A DNA stretch of 64,000 nucleotides from Linnemannia hyalina (Eukaryota; Mortierellomycota; Mortierellomycetes; Mortierellales; Mortierellaceae): assembly GCA_019671135.1 (NCBI GenBank), contig JAHRHY010000013.1, positions 1,054,001-1,118,000 of the forward strand. The letters run 5' to 3'. The notes under the pieces were generated by a model that saw nothing but the letters and a program-made list of their open reading frames with translations, had not been told where the DNA came from and searched no databases. The stretch's first letter is position 1. Every line of letters begins with the position of its first letter. The translations under genes and the position numbers were made by a program. Positions 11,422-23,800 of the stretch are shown here, piece by piece.

Positions 11422-12050
11422 TGTTGTTATTAGATTGTGCGACGGTGAAAGGATCTACAGAGGTATTTGATTAAAAGGTAAGGTAGGGTAGGGGGAAGGT
11501 GGTGTGTGCGCAAAGAGAGACAGAGAGGTATGATACAATTAGAGGGTCGTAACGGGTGATGAAAATTAAGGCGATTAGGTTCAATGGTGGATGGAGGAAA
11601 GGCTTCTAGGGTGGTAATGGGTATGAGTCGTATGTAGTCGCTGCTTGCCACCGGAAGAACGAATACACGCTCGAGGGAGAGAGTGTGTTATTTACTGCTT
11701 ACAATTGAGAGTGGAAAGGAGACAAAAGAGAGACAGTTGAAAAGAGAATAAATATTGGCTTCGTGTCGAGGTTGAGCCAGGTCAGAAAACGAAGATAAGA
11801 GAAAGAAAGAGACAGGAACAAGAAGGGAAGAAAAGGGAAACAAAAAGGGGAGAAGAATAATGAAAAACGAGGATGGCACGAGAGGCGAACGAAGGAGTAT
11901 AAGTGGAATGAGAGCATTCAATTCACTTGCTATCCATCTCGATAGAAAATAACGACAAGAGAAACGAAGAGGCGATGGAGAAGTGAAAAAGAAAATAAAG
12001 GAGGTTGGAGCAATCGCATTTATATATGAGTGAGAGCACCACCCTGGTTA
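11422..12050 (-). promoter_or_regulatory. Pyrimidine-rich upstream region of the mucin-like membrane gene
   Basis: Read on the minus strand, 11500-11990 is rich in C and T. A TATATAAA sequence lies at 12026-12019, about 600 bp upstream of the ATG at 11421. The distance would imply a long 5' leader or a leader intron. Confidence 0.3.
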
Positions 12051-12886
12051 TTTGTACTCTGGCCGTAGTTGAATAAATGGACAAAACACAGCGAGACACG
12101 TCCGATGCTGAAAACAGGCTGTCGCCCAATCCATCGGCGCACATCTTCCAAGAACCTTCAGCGACAGGTCAATGACACTTCCTGTACACCATTCAGAAAT
12201 CACACCATACAGCACAGGCACACAACACCTTTCTCCCTCCCCTTCCTCTTCCGTTCCTTTACTTTGCCCTCAGCCAATTTTCTACTTGGCATTCCCCTCG
12301 CTCGCTCTTCTCTTTTCCTTCATCCTCCTGTCCTCATCCTTCTCCTCCCCCTCTTTGTCATTTAATTCTCTTCAATTTTATTCACACTCTTATCGATCTT
12401 CAGGCTTTGTTGTTGTTAGTCCCTTTCAAACCCCCTTCCAAATTCACCCCTCGGCATTAGTCTGTGTGGGAGTGATATTATTAATAACTTTGTGAACTTT
12501 GTGTTGCATGGTGATCTCGATCGTGCTTCTTTGTATCTATCAATGCGTTACCCAGCTACCTACACTGCTCTTTTCTCCATGCACCATATTTGTGCGTATG
12601 TAGGCCTGGCCGTGATTTCGTTCTCAAGGGACGGGATTGGAGACAGAGAAGAGGGAGTCGAGCACGCTATTTCTCAGATAATGAATGGCTCGGATACGAG
12701 GCTTCCCTTTTTTTTTTTTGTTGGTGTTTCGAGCTCACCTCCGCCTCGCCTCGTTTCGACGGATTCTGATAGTTTTTCACGGAGACAGCTTGATTGTACG
12801 CAAGTAAGAAATGAATATTATCCGCCGGTTGAATTCCAACAAGAATCGAATAAAAAAAGGAAAAGGGACAAGGGACAAGGGACAAA

Positions 12887-12904
12887 GGGGGGGGGGGGGG
12901 GGGG
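12887..12904 (+). repeat. Poly-G run of 18
   Basis: A run of 18 consecutive G bases follows three copies of gggacaa. A run of this length can form G-quadruplex structure and is also error-prone in sequencing. Confidence 0.9.
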
Positions 12905-13006
12905 TGCAGACACAGAAAGAATTAGGAACACGGTCTGAGGATCATCCCAAAATCGGCGGAATAGGTAAATAAAGATGTCGTCTTTCCTTTCTTTCTGTTT
13001 CTTTTC

Positions 13007-13031
13007 TTTTTTTTTTTTTTTTTTTTTTTTT
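13007..13031 (+). repeat. Poly-T run of 25
   Basis: Twenty-five consecutive T bases are followed by gcttgg. It could be the A-tail of a long-decayed retroposed sequence on the minus strand, but no body is recognisable. Confidence 0.9.
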
Positions 13032-13960
13032 GCTTGGCTTCGGATCAGAACATCAGGTGAAGAAAAAGATGGTCTGAAAAAAGAAGGGAGGAGGGTTCTC
13101 GGTAAACGCTGATTCAGCGACGCGTGAAAATATAAAGTCAGTGACGCGTCAAACTGATCAAGCAAGAGGACATTGTCCAATGAATCTTCCAACGTGAGCT
13201 AGACTCAAACTACGTAATGCCCATTTTTCCGCAGCTCAGCAGTTCCGTAGCGGTGCGAGCGTAAAGTGCAAGAGGATAAGGAAAGGAGAGGCGAGATTCC
13301 AGCCCCAAAAACGAGGGGGTAACCTCGCCCTGAAAAGCTTTGAGAGAATGTAAAAAAAATAAATAGGAGTGGGGGTCAATTGAAGAAGAAGGGGGGCTTG
13401 TAGGGGTGGGTGTATGAGAAAGGGAGCCGTCCTTCAAGGACAAAGAAGGAAGAAAAAGGACGAGCCCGAGAGCAACAAAAAAAAGTAAACGTTGACCACA
13501 CCAATTAGCCCTGAAATCCAGGGAGTGAGCGAGGAAAGATGAGGAAGTTCTGTTTTTAGCCATACCGTTGGTTGGTGTTTGATTCTTTTGACACTCACTG
13601 TCCTACACGATGACTGCAATTGTATACAGCATTGCATTGTCTGTTGTCCCTCAGCATGATTTTTTTTTTATGCTTTTCGGCGTACATAAGCCTGACGGGT
13701 AAAAAGACACACATCAAAATGTCACAATGCACAAGGCGCATTGCGAAGTCGAAGATTAAGGAGAAAGACGGTGTGTATGTGCGTGTGGTGGAATAGAAGG
13801 AAGAAGAAGAAGAGGAGTCGAAGCAGAGTTGAGCTGCTGGACAATAACAAGCAGGGGTGGGGATAGATAGATAGACAGATAGATGGATAGGGGGGTTTGC
13901 AACAGCTTCTCCAACTCCGAGGAAATGTAATCAAAAGATTCCTTTCGTCGTTGAATTCAA

Positions 13961-14149
13961 ATGACGCGTCGATGCGTATATGGGCTGTGTCTGTTGGCAT
14001 TGTTTGCTGTTGTGCCAAGACAACCGGCTTTTTTGCGCTCATTGTCCACATTTGACGAAAGGAAGATCCACAGACACAAAGGCACATGCACAACATTGAC
14101 CAATTGTAGGGACAGCCCTATGACAAAACTTACCCAAGTTGAGCTTTGA
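13961..14149 (+). CDS. Possible small secreted peptide (unsupported)
   Basis: The frame encodes 62 residues. The N-terminus MTRRCVYGLCLLALFAVV has a charged start and hydrophobic core like a signal peptide. The remainder holds two Cys (in GTCTTLTNCRDS) and ends before an AG-rich region. There is no clear promoter and no recognised family. A chance open frame of this size is quite possible. Confidence 0.15.
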   Translation: MTRRCVYGLCLLALFAVVPRQPAFLRSLSTFDERKIHRHKGTCTTLTNCRDSPMTKLTQVEL

Positions 14150-16443
14150 AAAGGGTAGTTGGGCCTAGCACCTTAACAGGTGGACACGAAAATAACAGGG
14201 GGAGTTGAAGAAGGAAGAACAAAGAAAAAAAGGAGCTAGGCCCAATCTGGACCGAGTGAGAAGGTATGGGTGAGAAGAGACGAGAAGGAAGAAGGGTGAA
14301 TGAAAGAGATGTGGTATGAGGAGGGCAAAGTTAGGACTAGGATAGAGAACAGTTGGTGTTGTGTCAAGGAGGAGGGGAAAAAAAGAAGAAAATGGACAGC
14401 GGGTGGTGACACAGAGCCAGTGCGTAATGAAAGTGAAGTGGTTGTTTTTTTTGGCGACGATAAGGAAAAGTCGCAAGCTCTTGTTGTTGTTTGCTGCTTT
14501 CCCGACTTTGGTTGCTTGTGGTCAACGAGGGATAAGTCGAGGTTGAAGAGGACGTGAAAGAGAGGAGAGGGGTGAGAAAAGGGAAGATCTTTAAAGGAAA
14601 GAGAAACGAGGTGGCAAAGAGATGAAATGAGTATGTTCAAAATGAAGAAAACGAGAGGGTGTAATGAAGGAAGAGATAAAAACAAAAGGCAAAGAGGTAG
14701 AACAAATAAATGAGAAAGTGAGCACAAAAGGAACAACGCAAGTGCACATTCATTTCACACAATCCTTTCGTTTCTCTTTGCTCGGGTAAAATAACGAGCG
14801 CGAAGCATTTCTCCAGCGCTTTGAATGGGAGGAATGAAAGAAAAAGGGTGTACTGTGGAGCCCCACACTTTACACTCCCTTCTCCGTACTATTTTCACGC
14901 GATCCAATCCTCACGAAGGATGAACCGCGGTAATGATGCCATGCTGGGCTTGGCTTGTAAGTCACACACATAACCGACCCGACCACAAACAATTGCAAGT
15001 TTGAAATGGTTTCGTTTTTTGGTTTCCCAATTCACCTAGATAGTCGGATAGTCTAATGAAAAACCAGGAGGTGAAGGACGATGTTTATGTTTTGTCCGGT
15101 GTGGTCGTGTGAGTGAAAACAAGTGTTCTTCGAGGAACAAGAAAAGCAAGGAGGTCAAAGGGGAAGGGGACGAGGGATCAAGTTAAGAAGCTAGCTGTAG
15201 CAAGGTGAACGGGCCAGGAAGAAGGTCAAGAAAGGAGGAGTAAGCAGATGAATGCGCAAGAGAAGGAGAGAGAGTGACGAACCGCGAAGTTTGAATCTAG
15301 AGCATTTCGTTCGGTGTGCTCAATCATCGACATGCGAAGGAACAAACGCGATGCTAGGCGCGTAACAAGGACGAGTAGAGAGAGAGGACGCGTCTTGTTT
15401 CTACTCTCATTGTGTAATATAGAATTTAGAGAAGATTCGGGTATTTGGTGCCTATCTTGCACCAGTCCGATATTACTAGATACATGCATAGCACTTCTGG
15501 TGATTGGCGCTCGGTACAAAGTGTACTAGCGTGGAAAGGTGATGGATAGTGCTGCCAGGTATGTGATCATAGATTTTTTGTTGGGAGGAAGGTTGTCGTC
15601 CCCAAGACAACACACACACTTAATTTGATATTTATTCTTTTCCTTTGAGAATGATGAGTGGTATTGTCATAGTTTGCAATGGCTATCATTGATTGAAGGT
15701 CTTATTTCTTGGCACTTTTCAGATACCTGAACTGATGTGATGGCTGAGTTTTTAGAGTTGGTTAATTGTCCCCGACTCTGTTGATGAAGCATAAAAAAAA
15801 ATGTCTGACCAACTGCTCTCTTGTTTTTCGTTTTGCAGGTGCCAAGCCAGCCCCACTTACCAATAGCTATTTCTTTGGCCCTACTTTTTTTCTTTCTTTG
15901 GTCTTCTTTCTTAACCATTTCGCCATTTGACCGCCAACAGGAGCAGAATCATCCCCCCACCAGCAAGCATGGAGTAACGACCGCCATCAACAACACACCT
16001 CAAGGAATCGCTCACAATGGATGTAAACCAACACGGCCGTCTTCATCGCCTCCCTCAAGAAACTGATGCCCACTTCCGTGGCGACCACCCCGATCAGCGC
16101 CGCCACCTCGATCAGCTTAAGACCACCACTATATTTTCTCTCTCTGCCGTCGCCTGGTTTAGCGGTCACTTGAGGTCTTTACAAGAAAGCCCCAGCCAGA
16201 TCTGACAGTATGGGTAAAATGTCCCAAGAGCGTGCAGCAGGATCGAGGCTCAAAAAGGCGCTGGAAATGAAGACTGGTTCAGGGCTCCGAGAGCAGCCAC
16301 CTTGGAGTTTGTCCGCAACTTTTCATGGAAGGAAGTGGGGAACCGCGCCCAAAAAAACAGGAAATGCAGGAAAGGTATGTTAATCAAGACAATAAAAGAA
16401 GAGTATAATAGCTACTTGCGGCTATGGTGTATAAATTATGGCA

Positions 16444-19400
16444 CTAGGTTGATGAGTACCACTGGGGTCGAAGGGTGCGCAAGTCAACGCCATTGATAGG
16501 AATACCAGCGTCAAGCAAGATGGCGATGGCATTGTTGGCCCCCTGAATCGACTCGACATCCGTTTCCATTGTATCCATCAAGACGAGAAGCATCTGCTTC
16601 CAATCCGGATCTGTCCGCGCGCGCTCGCCAAGAAATTGGACGACCGAAGGCTCACCAACAATAGACCTCTTGGTCATCTTGTGTGTCCTGAAAGAATCAA
16701 GGAGAGCCTCGTAGCTGGGGATGCCGTGGTTGTCGGTCTTCTTGGTCTCTCCAGGATCGAAAAAGTCGAGTGAGTAAAAGTACTCGAGCATGGATCGATG
16801 GAGGAGTTGAAATTGGGTCCCTGTTCCGACAATGGGGCTCGCCTGCCGGAGCACACTGATCTCGGCGCCGTCGCCGAAAAATTTGGCTTTCCATGTACCC
16901 CTTTCGGCGTGCTGAGAATATTCGATGGTCGGGTTTCCTGCCTGCTCCTGCTTCTCAAACACCGATGTTGCCAGATCCTTCATGTATTTGATGGCGTGTC
17001 GACTGAAACTGGTGGTGTAGTCGTTGCTCAATGATTGTAATGCTGCCCTTTGGTCGGAAGGGAGGTGTTGGTTTTCCCGAAGACGTTTCTGACCGCGCTC
17101 CATCCATTTCTCAACAAATTTGTCGTACAGTTGAACGCCGGTGACTTGAATCGTCCTCAGATCCTGGGTGTCGCCAATGACCAGATGCAGGACTTGCAAC
17201 GACACTGACAGGAGAAAAGGGTTGCCGACCAAGTCCATCAAGTTCGGGATATCCCTAAATCTTGTCATGTACTCATCCACCGTCCATTTCGGTCGATCCG
17301 CAAGCAGGACTTGGTCATCTGGAAGAACCACAAACTCCTTGACGTACTCCTCGATCTGATCCTCCGTGAACGGTATAATGACAGCCTCTTGGTAGAGCTC
17401 CGCGGAGGTGCGAGGGGGATTTCTCTTGGGTTTTGGCTGGAAGTCGAAGAGGTAGTCCCTTGGGAGGTACTGACTCCGGCAGCTGACAATAAGCTTTGCC
17501 TTCCAGCGCCCAGGGCCGTAAAAACCGTTGCCAGTGTGGAGGTTGACGCCGAGGAGTTGTCGTTCATCGTATCCGTCGCAGATCAAAATGAACTCGCGGG
17601 TTAGTTTCAGCTCTTTGATTTGTGCGTTGCTGAAGTCGAGCGATCTGAGCTTCTCCGCGATCATATCCTCGTCCGGTTTCTTGGATTCTGGAAGGTTGAT
17701 GAAAAGCGGAATGCGTCCTCCGGGACATCCAGTTGTGTATTCCGTCCACAGATCATATGCCAGCTTGTGGTTGAATGTCGTCTTGCCAGCTCCCGAAACT
17801 CCCCTTAGCAACAACACTTCCCGCTCGCCCTTCAAGAAGGTCATGACCTCTTCCATCAATGGAGAATGATCGCTATCCGCAGCGTCAACACTGGCCTTGA
17901 CCTGTGGTGGTATATACACGTAGAGTTGGTGATCCCAGTGGTGACTCAGCTGTGCGAGCGCCACTTCGTGCAAGTCCTTCTCAACCTCGGGGATCTTTTG
18001 AACTCGGTTAAGAAGCGGGTAAGATTTGGGTGGGGTAAGTCGGGGCCGTAAGGGAGACTCGCCCGGCAATTCGGAGCACCCATTCACTCTGAAGTTGCGC
18101 ACCAAAACAGACGCGTGATTCTTGACGGCTTGGTCCTGCACTTTGGAGATTCGGCAGAGAATAATCCACATCCACTGCTTGACGCTCTTGTCTCGACCCC
18201 AGTCTCGATCGTCTCGATAGAGCACTCCAATAAAATCGACGGCTTGCTTGCGGGTAACAACATCCCAGGTCTCATCGACCACAATCTCTCCAAGCAGCTG
18301 GCAAATGCCCATTTGGAACAAGGGATTTCGGCGGCAAGGCGCCTCAACGATCAATTTGTTGAGCTCCGCGAGTCGACCTTCTCGAACAAGTATTGTTGCA
18401 CCACGAACCGCTAAATACCACAGACGCTTGTGTCCAGATCCAAGACCCTCCCTAACACTATCGACTACCCCTCTCCCGCTCTCAAACAGCGATAGGACTC
18501 CCTCGAACGCTGACTTGATCGTACTGGCCGCTTCTTCGATCACCTTCTGACCTTCCTTGACCCCCTCCAGGAATCCTCCAAAGTTGAGCTGGACTAAGCC
18601 TGATATCTTGATTAGGCCGTCCACCAAACCTGTCGAATGTCTCAGAAAGGCCTCCAGGGCTGTCTCGTCATCAGGTACATACTGCAGAGCCTGAAACGCG
18701 TAGCAAGCTTGGTACATGAGGTAAGGGTCCGAGCTGTCCTTCATTCCACGCAAGAATACAGAGAGCGGCTCGTGAATGCTGATCCGCTCCAAGTCCTCGA
18801 CTTTGAGTTTCGCCATGACATCTAGGATTCTTGACACTGCCAGAGTAAGATGGTAGGGATGGACCGAGGACTTCTGGTGAACACCCTGCAGGCGAGTGCA
18901 AATAGGGGTGAGAATGTCGACCAAGTCGTCGGAATCAAGGAACCCAGGAGAGGCGGACTGAACAAGATGGATCAGACCTTGAAGCAACTCGAGGTCTAAA
19001 ATGCGGGACTCAAACTCTTTGATGAAGCATCTGAGAAGGGTGCGATAATCCTCCCGCTCCAGAACGGGTCCGAGAAGAACAATTTCATTGATGGCCGTCG
19101 AATTCTTGCTGGCATCAGTAATGAACGCCACCACTAGCTTTGACGGCAGCGTTACAATGTAGTCCTTTTCGATTAAATGTTGCGTTGTTGTCTTGACCCA
19201 GTCGCGATAGGCAGCGTCGATGAGGGTATCCTGGGGAGCGGAAGCTGTGCCACCATTGTCCACGCTGGAAGTGTGAGATGAAGAAGCAGCGCGTAATAGG
19301 CTAATGAGGAAGGCAAGCTGGGGAGTAGATTCAACTCGGCCTCGGATCCTTGGCAGAGAGACCTTGGGCGACGGTACGTCAATATTCTGGGGGAAGATGT

Positions 19401-20040
19401 CATTGCGGAGCAGAGCTACCGAAGGGCTCTGATCTGAAGACGATTGAGCAACTGGGGTAGCGGTTGTGAAGTTGGTTGTGCCTGCTGCAGTGGCGGTGGC
19501 GGTATTGGATGCAGGAACGGCGGCATTAGATGGAGGGATGGTGGCATGATCTGACGACGTTTTTTCATTGTTTGACATGCTGGAATGAGAAGCGGGGCGT
19601 GAATCCAATGATACATGGGCGGGCTCGACTTCAGTAGTCACGATCTCGACTTGGTGTACAGAATCGTTAGGCGGAGCAATGACTCCCAATGTAAGTTTTG
19701 TCGAGATAGCTAGAATGGAGGTTGCCATAGCGGTTGGTGAAGATGCTGTTGTGGTAGATGGTGTCGGTGCAGTCGCGGCTGTGGTGGGCGGTGTGGTCTC
19801 AGAGTTCTGTTCTTTCGAGCCACCTTGGAAAACGCGCGAGGCTTTCTTGAAACGACTTAACATTGACTTTGTTGAACGAGAAGAGGAGAACGACATGGCA
19901 TCGTTCTTAGATCCTTTTTCATCCTGGACGTTATCCACGCTTGAATGACGTTTATTTGTCGAAGGGTGCAAGTACTGCCCTGGTTCTAGCAGAGCAGATG
20001 CAGGTCGCGAAGACGAGTCCTTAGGAAGCGGTGAAGACAT
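16444..20040 (-). CDS. NACHT STAND ATPase with ARM-like helical domain, lacking the repeat tail
   Basis: This is a single exon of 1198 codons from the ATG at 20040 to the TAG at 16444. Residues 1-230 are Ser/Thr/Ala-rich and disordered. Residues about 240-620 are alpha-helical and align along their whole length with the neighbouring gene, for example SSDPYLMYQACYAFQALQYV and APCRRNPLFQMGICQLLGEI. The NACHT domain follows: Walker A is GVSGAGKTT near residue 745 and Walker B is FILICDGYDE near 815. The winged-helix-like region ends in LLHRSMLEYFYSLDFFDPGE. The protein then stops at GVDLRTLRPQWYSST, exactly where the paralogue begins pentapeptide and WD40 repeats. STAND proteins oligomerise on ligand binding, usually sensed by the repeat tail. 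Without it this copy may act as a helper or be a truncated relic; the long intact frame argues against simple decay. Confidence 0.9.
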   Translation of the reverse strand: MSSPLPKDSSSRPASALLEPGQYLHPSTNKRHSSVDNVQDEKGSKNDAMSFSSSRSTKSMLSRFKKASRVFQGGSKEQNSETTPPTTAATAPTPSTTTASSPTAMATSILAISTKLTLGVIAPPNDSVHQVEIVTTEVEPAHVSLDSRPASHSSMSNNEKTSSDHATIPPSNAAVPASNTATATAAGTTNFTTATPVAQSSSDQSPSVALLRNDIFPQNIDVPSPKVSLPRIRGRVESTPQLAFLISLLRAASSSHTSSVDNGGTASAPQDTLIDAAYRDWVKTTTQHLIEKDYIVTLPSKLVVAFITDASKNSTAINEIVLLGPVLEREDYRTLLRCFIKEFESRILDLELLQGLIHLVQSASPGFLDSDDLVDILTPICTRLQGVHQKSSVHPYHLTLAVSRILDVMAKLKVEDLERISIHEPLSVFLRGMKDSSDPYLMYQACYAFQALQYVPDDETALEAFLRHSTGLVDGLIKISGLVQLNFGGFLEGVKEGQKVIEEAASTIKSAFEGVLSLFESGRGVVDSVREGLGSGHKRLWYLAVRGATILVREGRLAELNKLIVEAPCRRNPLFQMGICQLLGEIVVDETWDVVTRKQAVDFIGVLYRDDRDWGRDKSVKQWMWIILCRISKVQDQAVKNHASVLVRNFRVNGCSELPGESPLRPRLTPPKSYPLLNRVQKIPEVEKDLHEVALAQLSHHWDHQLYVYIPPQVKASVDAADSDHSPLMEEVMTFLKGEREVLLLRGVSGAGKTTFNHKLAYDLWTEYTTGCPGGRIPLFINLPESKKPDEDMIAEKLRSLDFSNAQIKELKLTREFILICDGYDERQLLGVNLHTGNGFYGPGRWKAKLIVSCRSQYLPRDYLFDFQPKPKRNPPRTSAELYQEAVIIPFTEDQIEEYVKEFVVLPDDQVLLADRPKWTVDEYMTRFRDIPNLMDLVGNPFLLSVSLQVLHLVIGDTQDLRTIQVTGVQLYDKFVEKWMERGQKRLRENQHLPSDQRAALQSLSNDYTTSFSRHAIKYMKDLATSVFEKQEQAGNPTIEYSQHAERGTWKAKFFGDGAEISVLRQASPIVGTGTQFQLLHRSMLEYFYSLDFFDPGETKKTDNHGIPSYEALLDSFRTHKMTKRSIVGEPSVVQFLGERARTDPDWKQMLLVLMDTMETDVESIQGANNAIAILLDAGIPINGVDLRTLRPQWYSST

Positions 20041-20833
20041 GACCGAAGCTATACACAGCGGACCAAATTAAAAGCTGTGATGAGAGACTTGGCACTTGAA
20101 TGGCAGCAATAACATCTGATAGGAATGAAGTTCCAACGGCCTTGCATGAGAACAACAACTGGTCATCCAGCAATAAGATACGAGCAGGCTTTTAACTTGA
20201 GATATGTACCGTGAACTTGCTAGGTTGCCGTGGGGACTCGAGAACAGAAGCGTAGGAAGTGTAGGAGGACTTGTGGACACTGCGGCTTTTTGAACACTCA
20301 GTACACTCGACACAGAAAAAAGGTACGACTGCCTACTTGGGCTATACAGGGCGGTTAGCTTTTCTTTCTTTTCCCCGCAACGATGTCTCGCAATGTATGA
20401 GCGAAAGTAGCTCTTTCCGTGTACCTTTCCGTGGCTTTAGCACAGCTGCTGAGAGGGCGAGTGAAGAGTGACGGAGTGACGGAGTGATTCACAGGCAAAA
20501 AGACGAGAAAACGATTCAAGGCAGCGGGTCTCGTTGATGTCGTTGGATTGAAAGGCGAGTGGTGAATGTGTGAATGGGGAGATGGGGAAAAGAGGCGAGA
20601 AAGGGAAGGATGATGTCAACAAGAATGAAGACGGCGAAAAGGATGAAGGAAAGAAAAAAAGAGAGGGTGTGGGCGTTTTTGCTCTCTTTCTTTCTCTTTT
20701 CCGTTTGTTCCTTGCCCAAGCGTTGCCAAATCCTACGCCGTTTTTTAAACAGTCTGGGCTCTCACATCTTGTGGTTGTGCTTCCTCATGGATCTTTCTTG
20801 TATTTTTGTATTCACTCGCCTCAAGAAATATAT
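20041..20833 (-). promoter_or_regulatory. Spacer between the tandem NACHT genes
   Basis: This gap of about 0.8 kb must hold the 3' end of the upstream paralogue and the promoter of the 1198-codon gene. On the minus strand 20560-20700 is CT-rich, matching the promoter tracts of other genes here. No open frame of note is present. Confidence 0.4.
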
Positions 20834-23800
20834 CTACTCTTCAATTTCATTATCGTTGTCCTCTCTCGACATTTCTCCAACAGCACACCGCTGCTTTAAC
20901 AGCTTAAACGCAACATTTCCCAGCTTCAACACTCCATCGATACAGGCGTCAGTTGCAACAAGGTATCCGAACCCTGTGCCCCATTCCAACTGGACTTGAG
21001 CCCTATCTTCCTCAACCAACATCCTCCAGGCACGAACAGAGCCATCCTTACAACCCACAATCAGCTCCAGCCCACCCTGCTTCCAGACTATGCTTGAGAT
21101 GCCACCAAATACGTCTCCGATAACCGTCATTATACTGCCTGACGAGACACTCCAGACGATGACCGAGTTGTCTTCGCTTCCTGATGCAAGGTACTGGCCA
21201 CAAGCAGAATACGCAACACATTGAACTCCTGCCTTATGGCCAAGAAGAACCGTCTGTTTCAACCCACCTCCTTCTATGTTCCAAAGTAGAATGCTCTTGT
21301 CCCCGCTGGCGGATGCGATCTGGCGCCCCACGGGTGAAAACGTCACACATGCCACGACATCGCTATGGCCCTTGAAGACGACTTCACTCTCCTCTGAATG
21401 AGCAGCCAAAGTCCAAACTCGCACGGTCCTGTCTTCGCTGGCAGATGCGATCCGAGATCCATCGGGCGAACACGCCACGCTCCGAACGCCTTGAGTGTGA
21501 CCTTTGAAGGTACGAATGGGCACTTGGGTGTCCAAACCCAGGTTCCAAAGACGAATGGTCCAATCGGCGCTTCCCGAGATGAGATGTCCAGAAGGGAGAA
21601 AAGTCAGGCTGGTAACGCTGGCCAGATGACCAGGGATGACCTTGCTCAGCTCGCGCCGCTCAGTGTCCCAAAGATGAATGGTATGATCCCAACTAGCGGA
21701 GGCTAGGACCTGGGCAGTCGGAGAGAAGGCAACCGCGGCGACCGATCTTTTGTGAGCGCGAAGAGGGGAACCTAGGGAGTATCCAGTGGTAGGGTCGCAT
21801 GTCCGGATTGTCGTGTCATAGCCACCAGTAGCGAGCTGCTGTCCGTCATGCGAGATGGCTATTGCTGAGACTCCTCCGATGTGTCCGTTCGACTCAGTCA
21901 CTGTTTCACTCGCGAAAGTATCCGAGACACTTGGAGTGGCGTCCCACAAACGGATGGTTTTGTCGTTGCAGCATGCGGCGACTTGGGCAAGACCAGCTGG
22001 GGAGACGGAGAGGCCAGTGATGATCTTGGTTGCACCTCGTAGGACGGATACTTGATTGAAGGGTGAAAACGAACGCCAAATGCGCACGGTCATGTCCCAG
22101 CTGGCAGACACGATGTATTGGCCGTCTGGAGAATAGGCGACAGATGAGACGCGGTCAGTGTGGTTGGTAAGCATGGCGAGTGACTTTTCAGTTGACACGT
22201 CCCATATACGCACGGTGGTGTCATTGCTGCCGGAAACAAAATACTGTCCATTCGGCGAGTAGGCAATGCTGGAAATGCTGTCGGTGTGGCCCTTCAAGGT
22301 GGAAGTATTGTTGCCGCTGCTGGTGTCCCAAAGTCGAACTGTTTTGTCGCTGCTGCCCGAAGCCAACACGGAGCCGTTAGGTGAATATGCTAGACATTTT
22401 ACCGCATCAATGTGTCCTGGAAGGCAGCGGACCGGTGATAAGTTGTCGGAGAACCACAGTCTGACCAGTTTGTCAGCTCCACCCGTTGCCAGCTGCTGAC
22501 CATCAGGAGAAACCGCTATGCTTGAAACGACACCCCCCTGTCCGCCAAAGGTTTGCTCAGATATGCCAGACTTAAGATCCCAAACTCTCAACGTGCCATC
22601 TCTGCTTGCTGAGAAAAGTTGGTGGCTGGTCGGATGATACGAAAGCCCTGTTACAGCCTTGAAGTGGCCAGAGAGGGTACGGGTTCCTGTCCATGTTGCG
22701 GTGTCATAAACGTTGATATCACCAGAAGCCAGCCCAACAGCAAGGGTATCTCCGTCGTTCGAGTAGGCGCAGGCTGTCGGTTCCTTATTGACACTGAAAA
22801 ACGGCCACTCTCCAAACTGCACTCCGGACATGACCGCGTTGCTGAAATCCGCCCGCCTCAGCCAGCTCCGGGAAAGATTGACCCCGGTCATATCGGCACC
22901 TTGAAACTGAACCGAGTCGAGCTCACCCCCTGACAGATCCGCCCCAGGAATCCGAACCCCTCGCATATCAACACTACATAGTCGAACACCAGACTTGAAC
23001 AGGATAGTCACGGCATTGGCTGCTGCTCGACTTGCTGCAAGGTTTGATTTTGACTCCTTGATGATCGCAAAAAGTTGTTGTTTGAAGGAGGTGCTTTGCT
23101 GTACTCGGTCACATAAGAACTGGATGATCGATGGCTCGGCGAGGAGGCTGTGCCTGAACAAGGGACCTTCGGCATCGAACAACGCAGGGCTAGTGGACCC
23201 AACATCGGACTGCGGAGAAAATTCGTCTTTTTCGCCAAAGTTACTGGGATCAAAGACACCAAGAGAGAAAAAATACTCGAGCATTGACCGATGCACGAAA
23301 CGGTAAGAACTTCCAGAGCGGGTCAGCGGGCTCGCTTCTCGCAGCATTCGGGCCATAGGATCAGAGCCAAAAAACTCGGCCTTCCACGACCCCCTGTCCC
23401 TGAGGTCCGTATACAGGACCACCGGGTTGGCACCCTGGTGCTCGAAGATCGCCGACGCCAGTCTGGTAGCATAGGCAATTCCTAAGGAAGTAAATCCTAT
23501 ATCCACAAGTAGGTCCAGTGCTTTCCGACTCTCCTTGGACAATGGGATCTCTTGAAGCCGAATCTTGTTGACACCCAGCCAATGCTTGATGAACGTGTCG
23601 TACAGATGAACACGCATGATCTTGATAGTCGACAGATCCTTCATGCCCTCTGTGATATTCGGCAGCGCTTCCATAGCAAGAGTCAGAAGGAAAGGGTTCT
23701 TGACGATTTCCATGAGGTTGGGGATAGAGGTCAGCTTGTCCATGTAGTCCTGTGTAGTCCAGGTACGTGGCTCGAGGCAAACATACTGCTCCACATACGC

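Larger units (their letters stand above)
12051..16443. other. 4.4 kb gene-poor low-complexity region
   Basis: No conserved gene is seen. A plus-strand CT-rich tract at 12220-12400 and a purine-rich tract at 14170-14720 look like promoter leaders, yet no gene of matching orientation follows. Possible small frames exist: 12078-12176 (starts MDKTQRDTSD), 13961-14149 (signal-peptide-like) and 16017-16205 (starts MDVNQHGRLH, preceded by an acceptor-like ccaacag at about 15940). Homopolymer runs occur at 12887-12904 (18 G) and 13007-13031 (25 T). None of these frames is recognised as a known family. Confidence 0.5.

Noticed and set aside
13007..13031. Poly-T as the tail of a LINE or processed pseudogene
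   Set aside because: No coding remnant, target-site duplication or related sequence is visible next to it.
15987..16205. Frames on both strands near 16.1 kb (one minus frame looks hydrophobic)
   Set aside because: The minus frame starts with GTG, the plus frame is short, and neither joins to a neighbouring exon.
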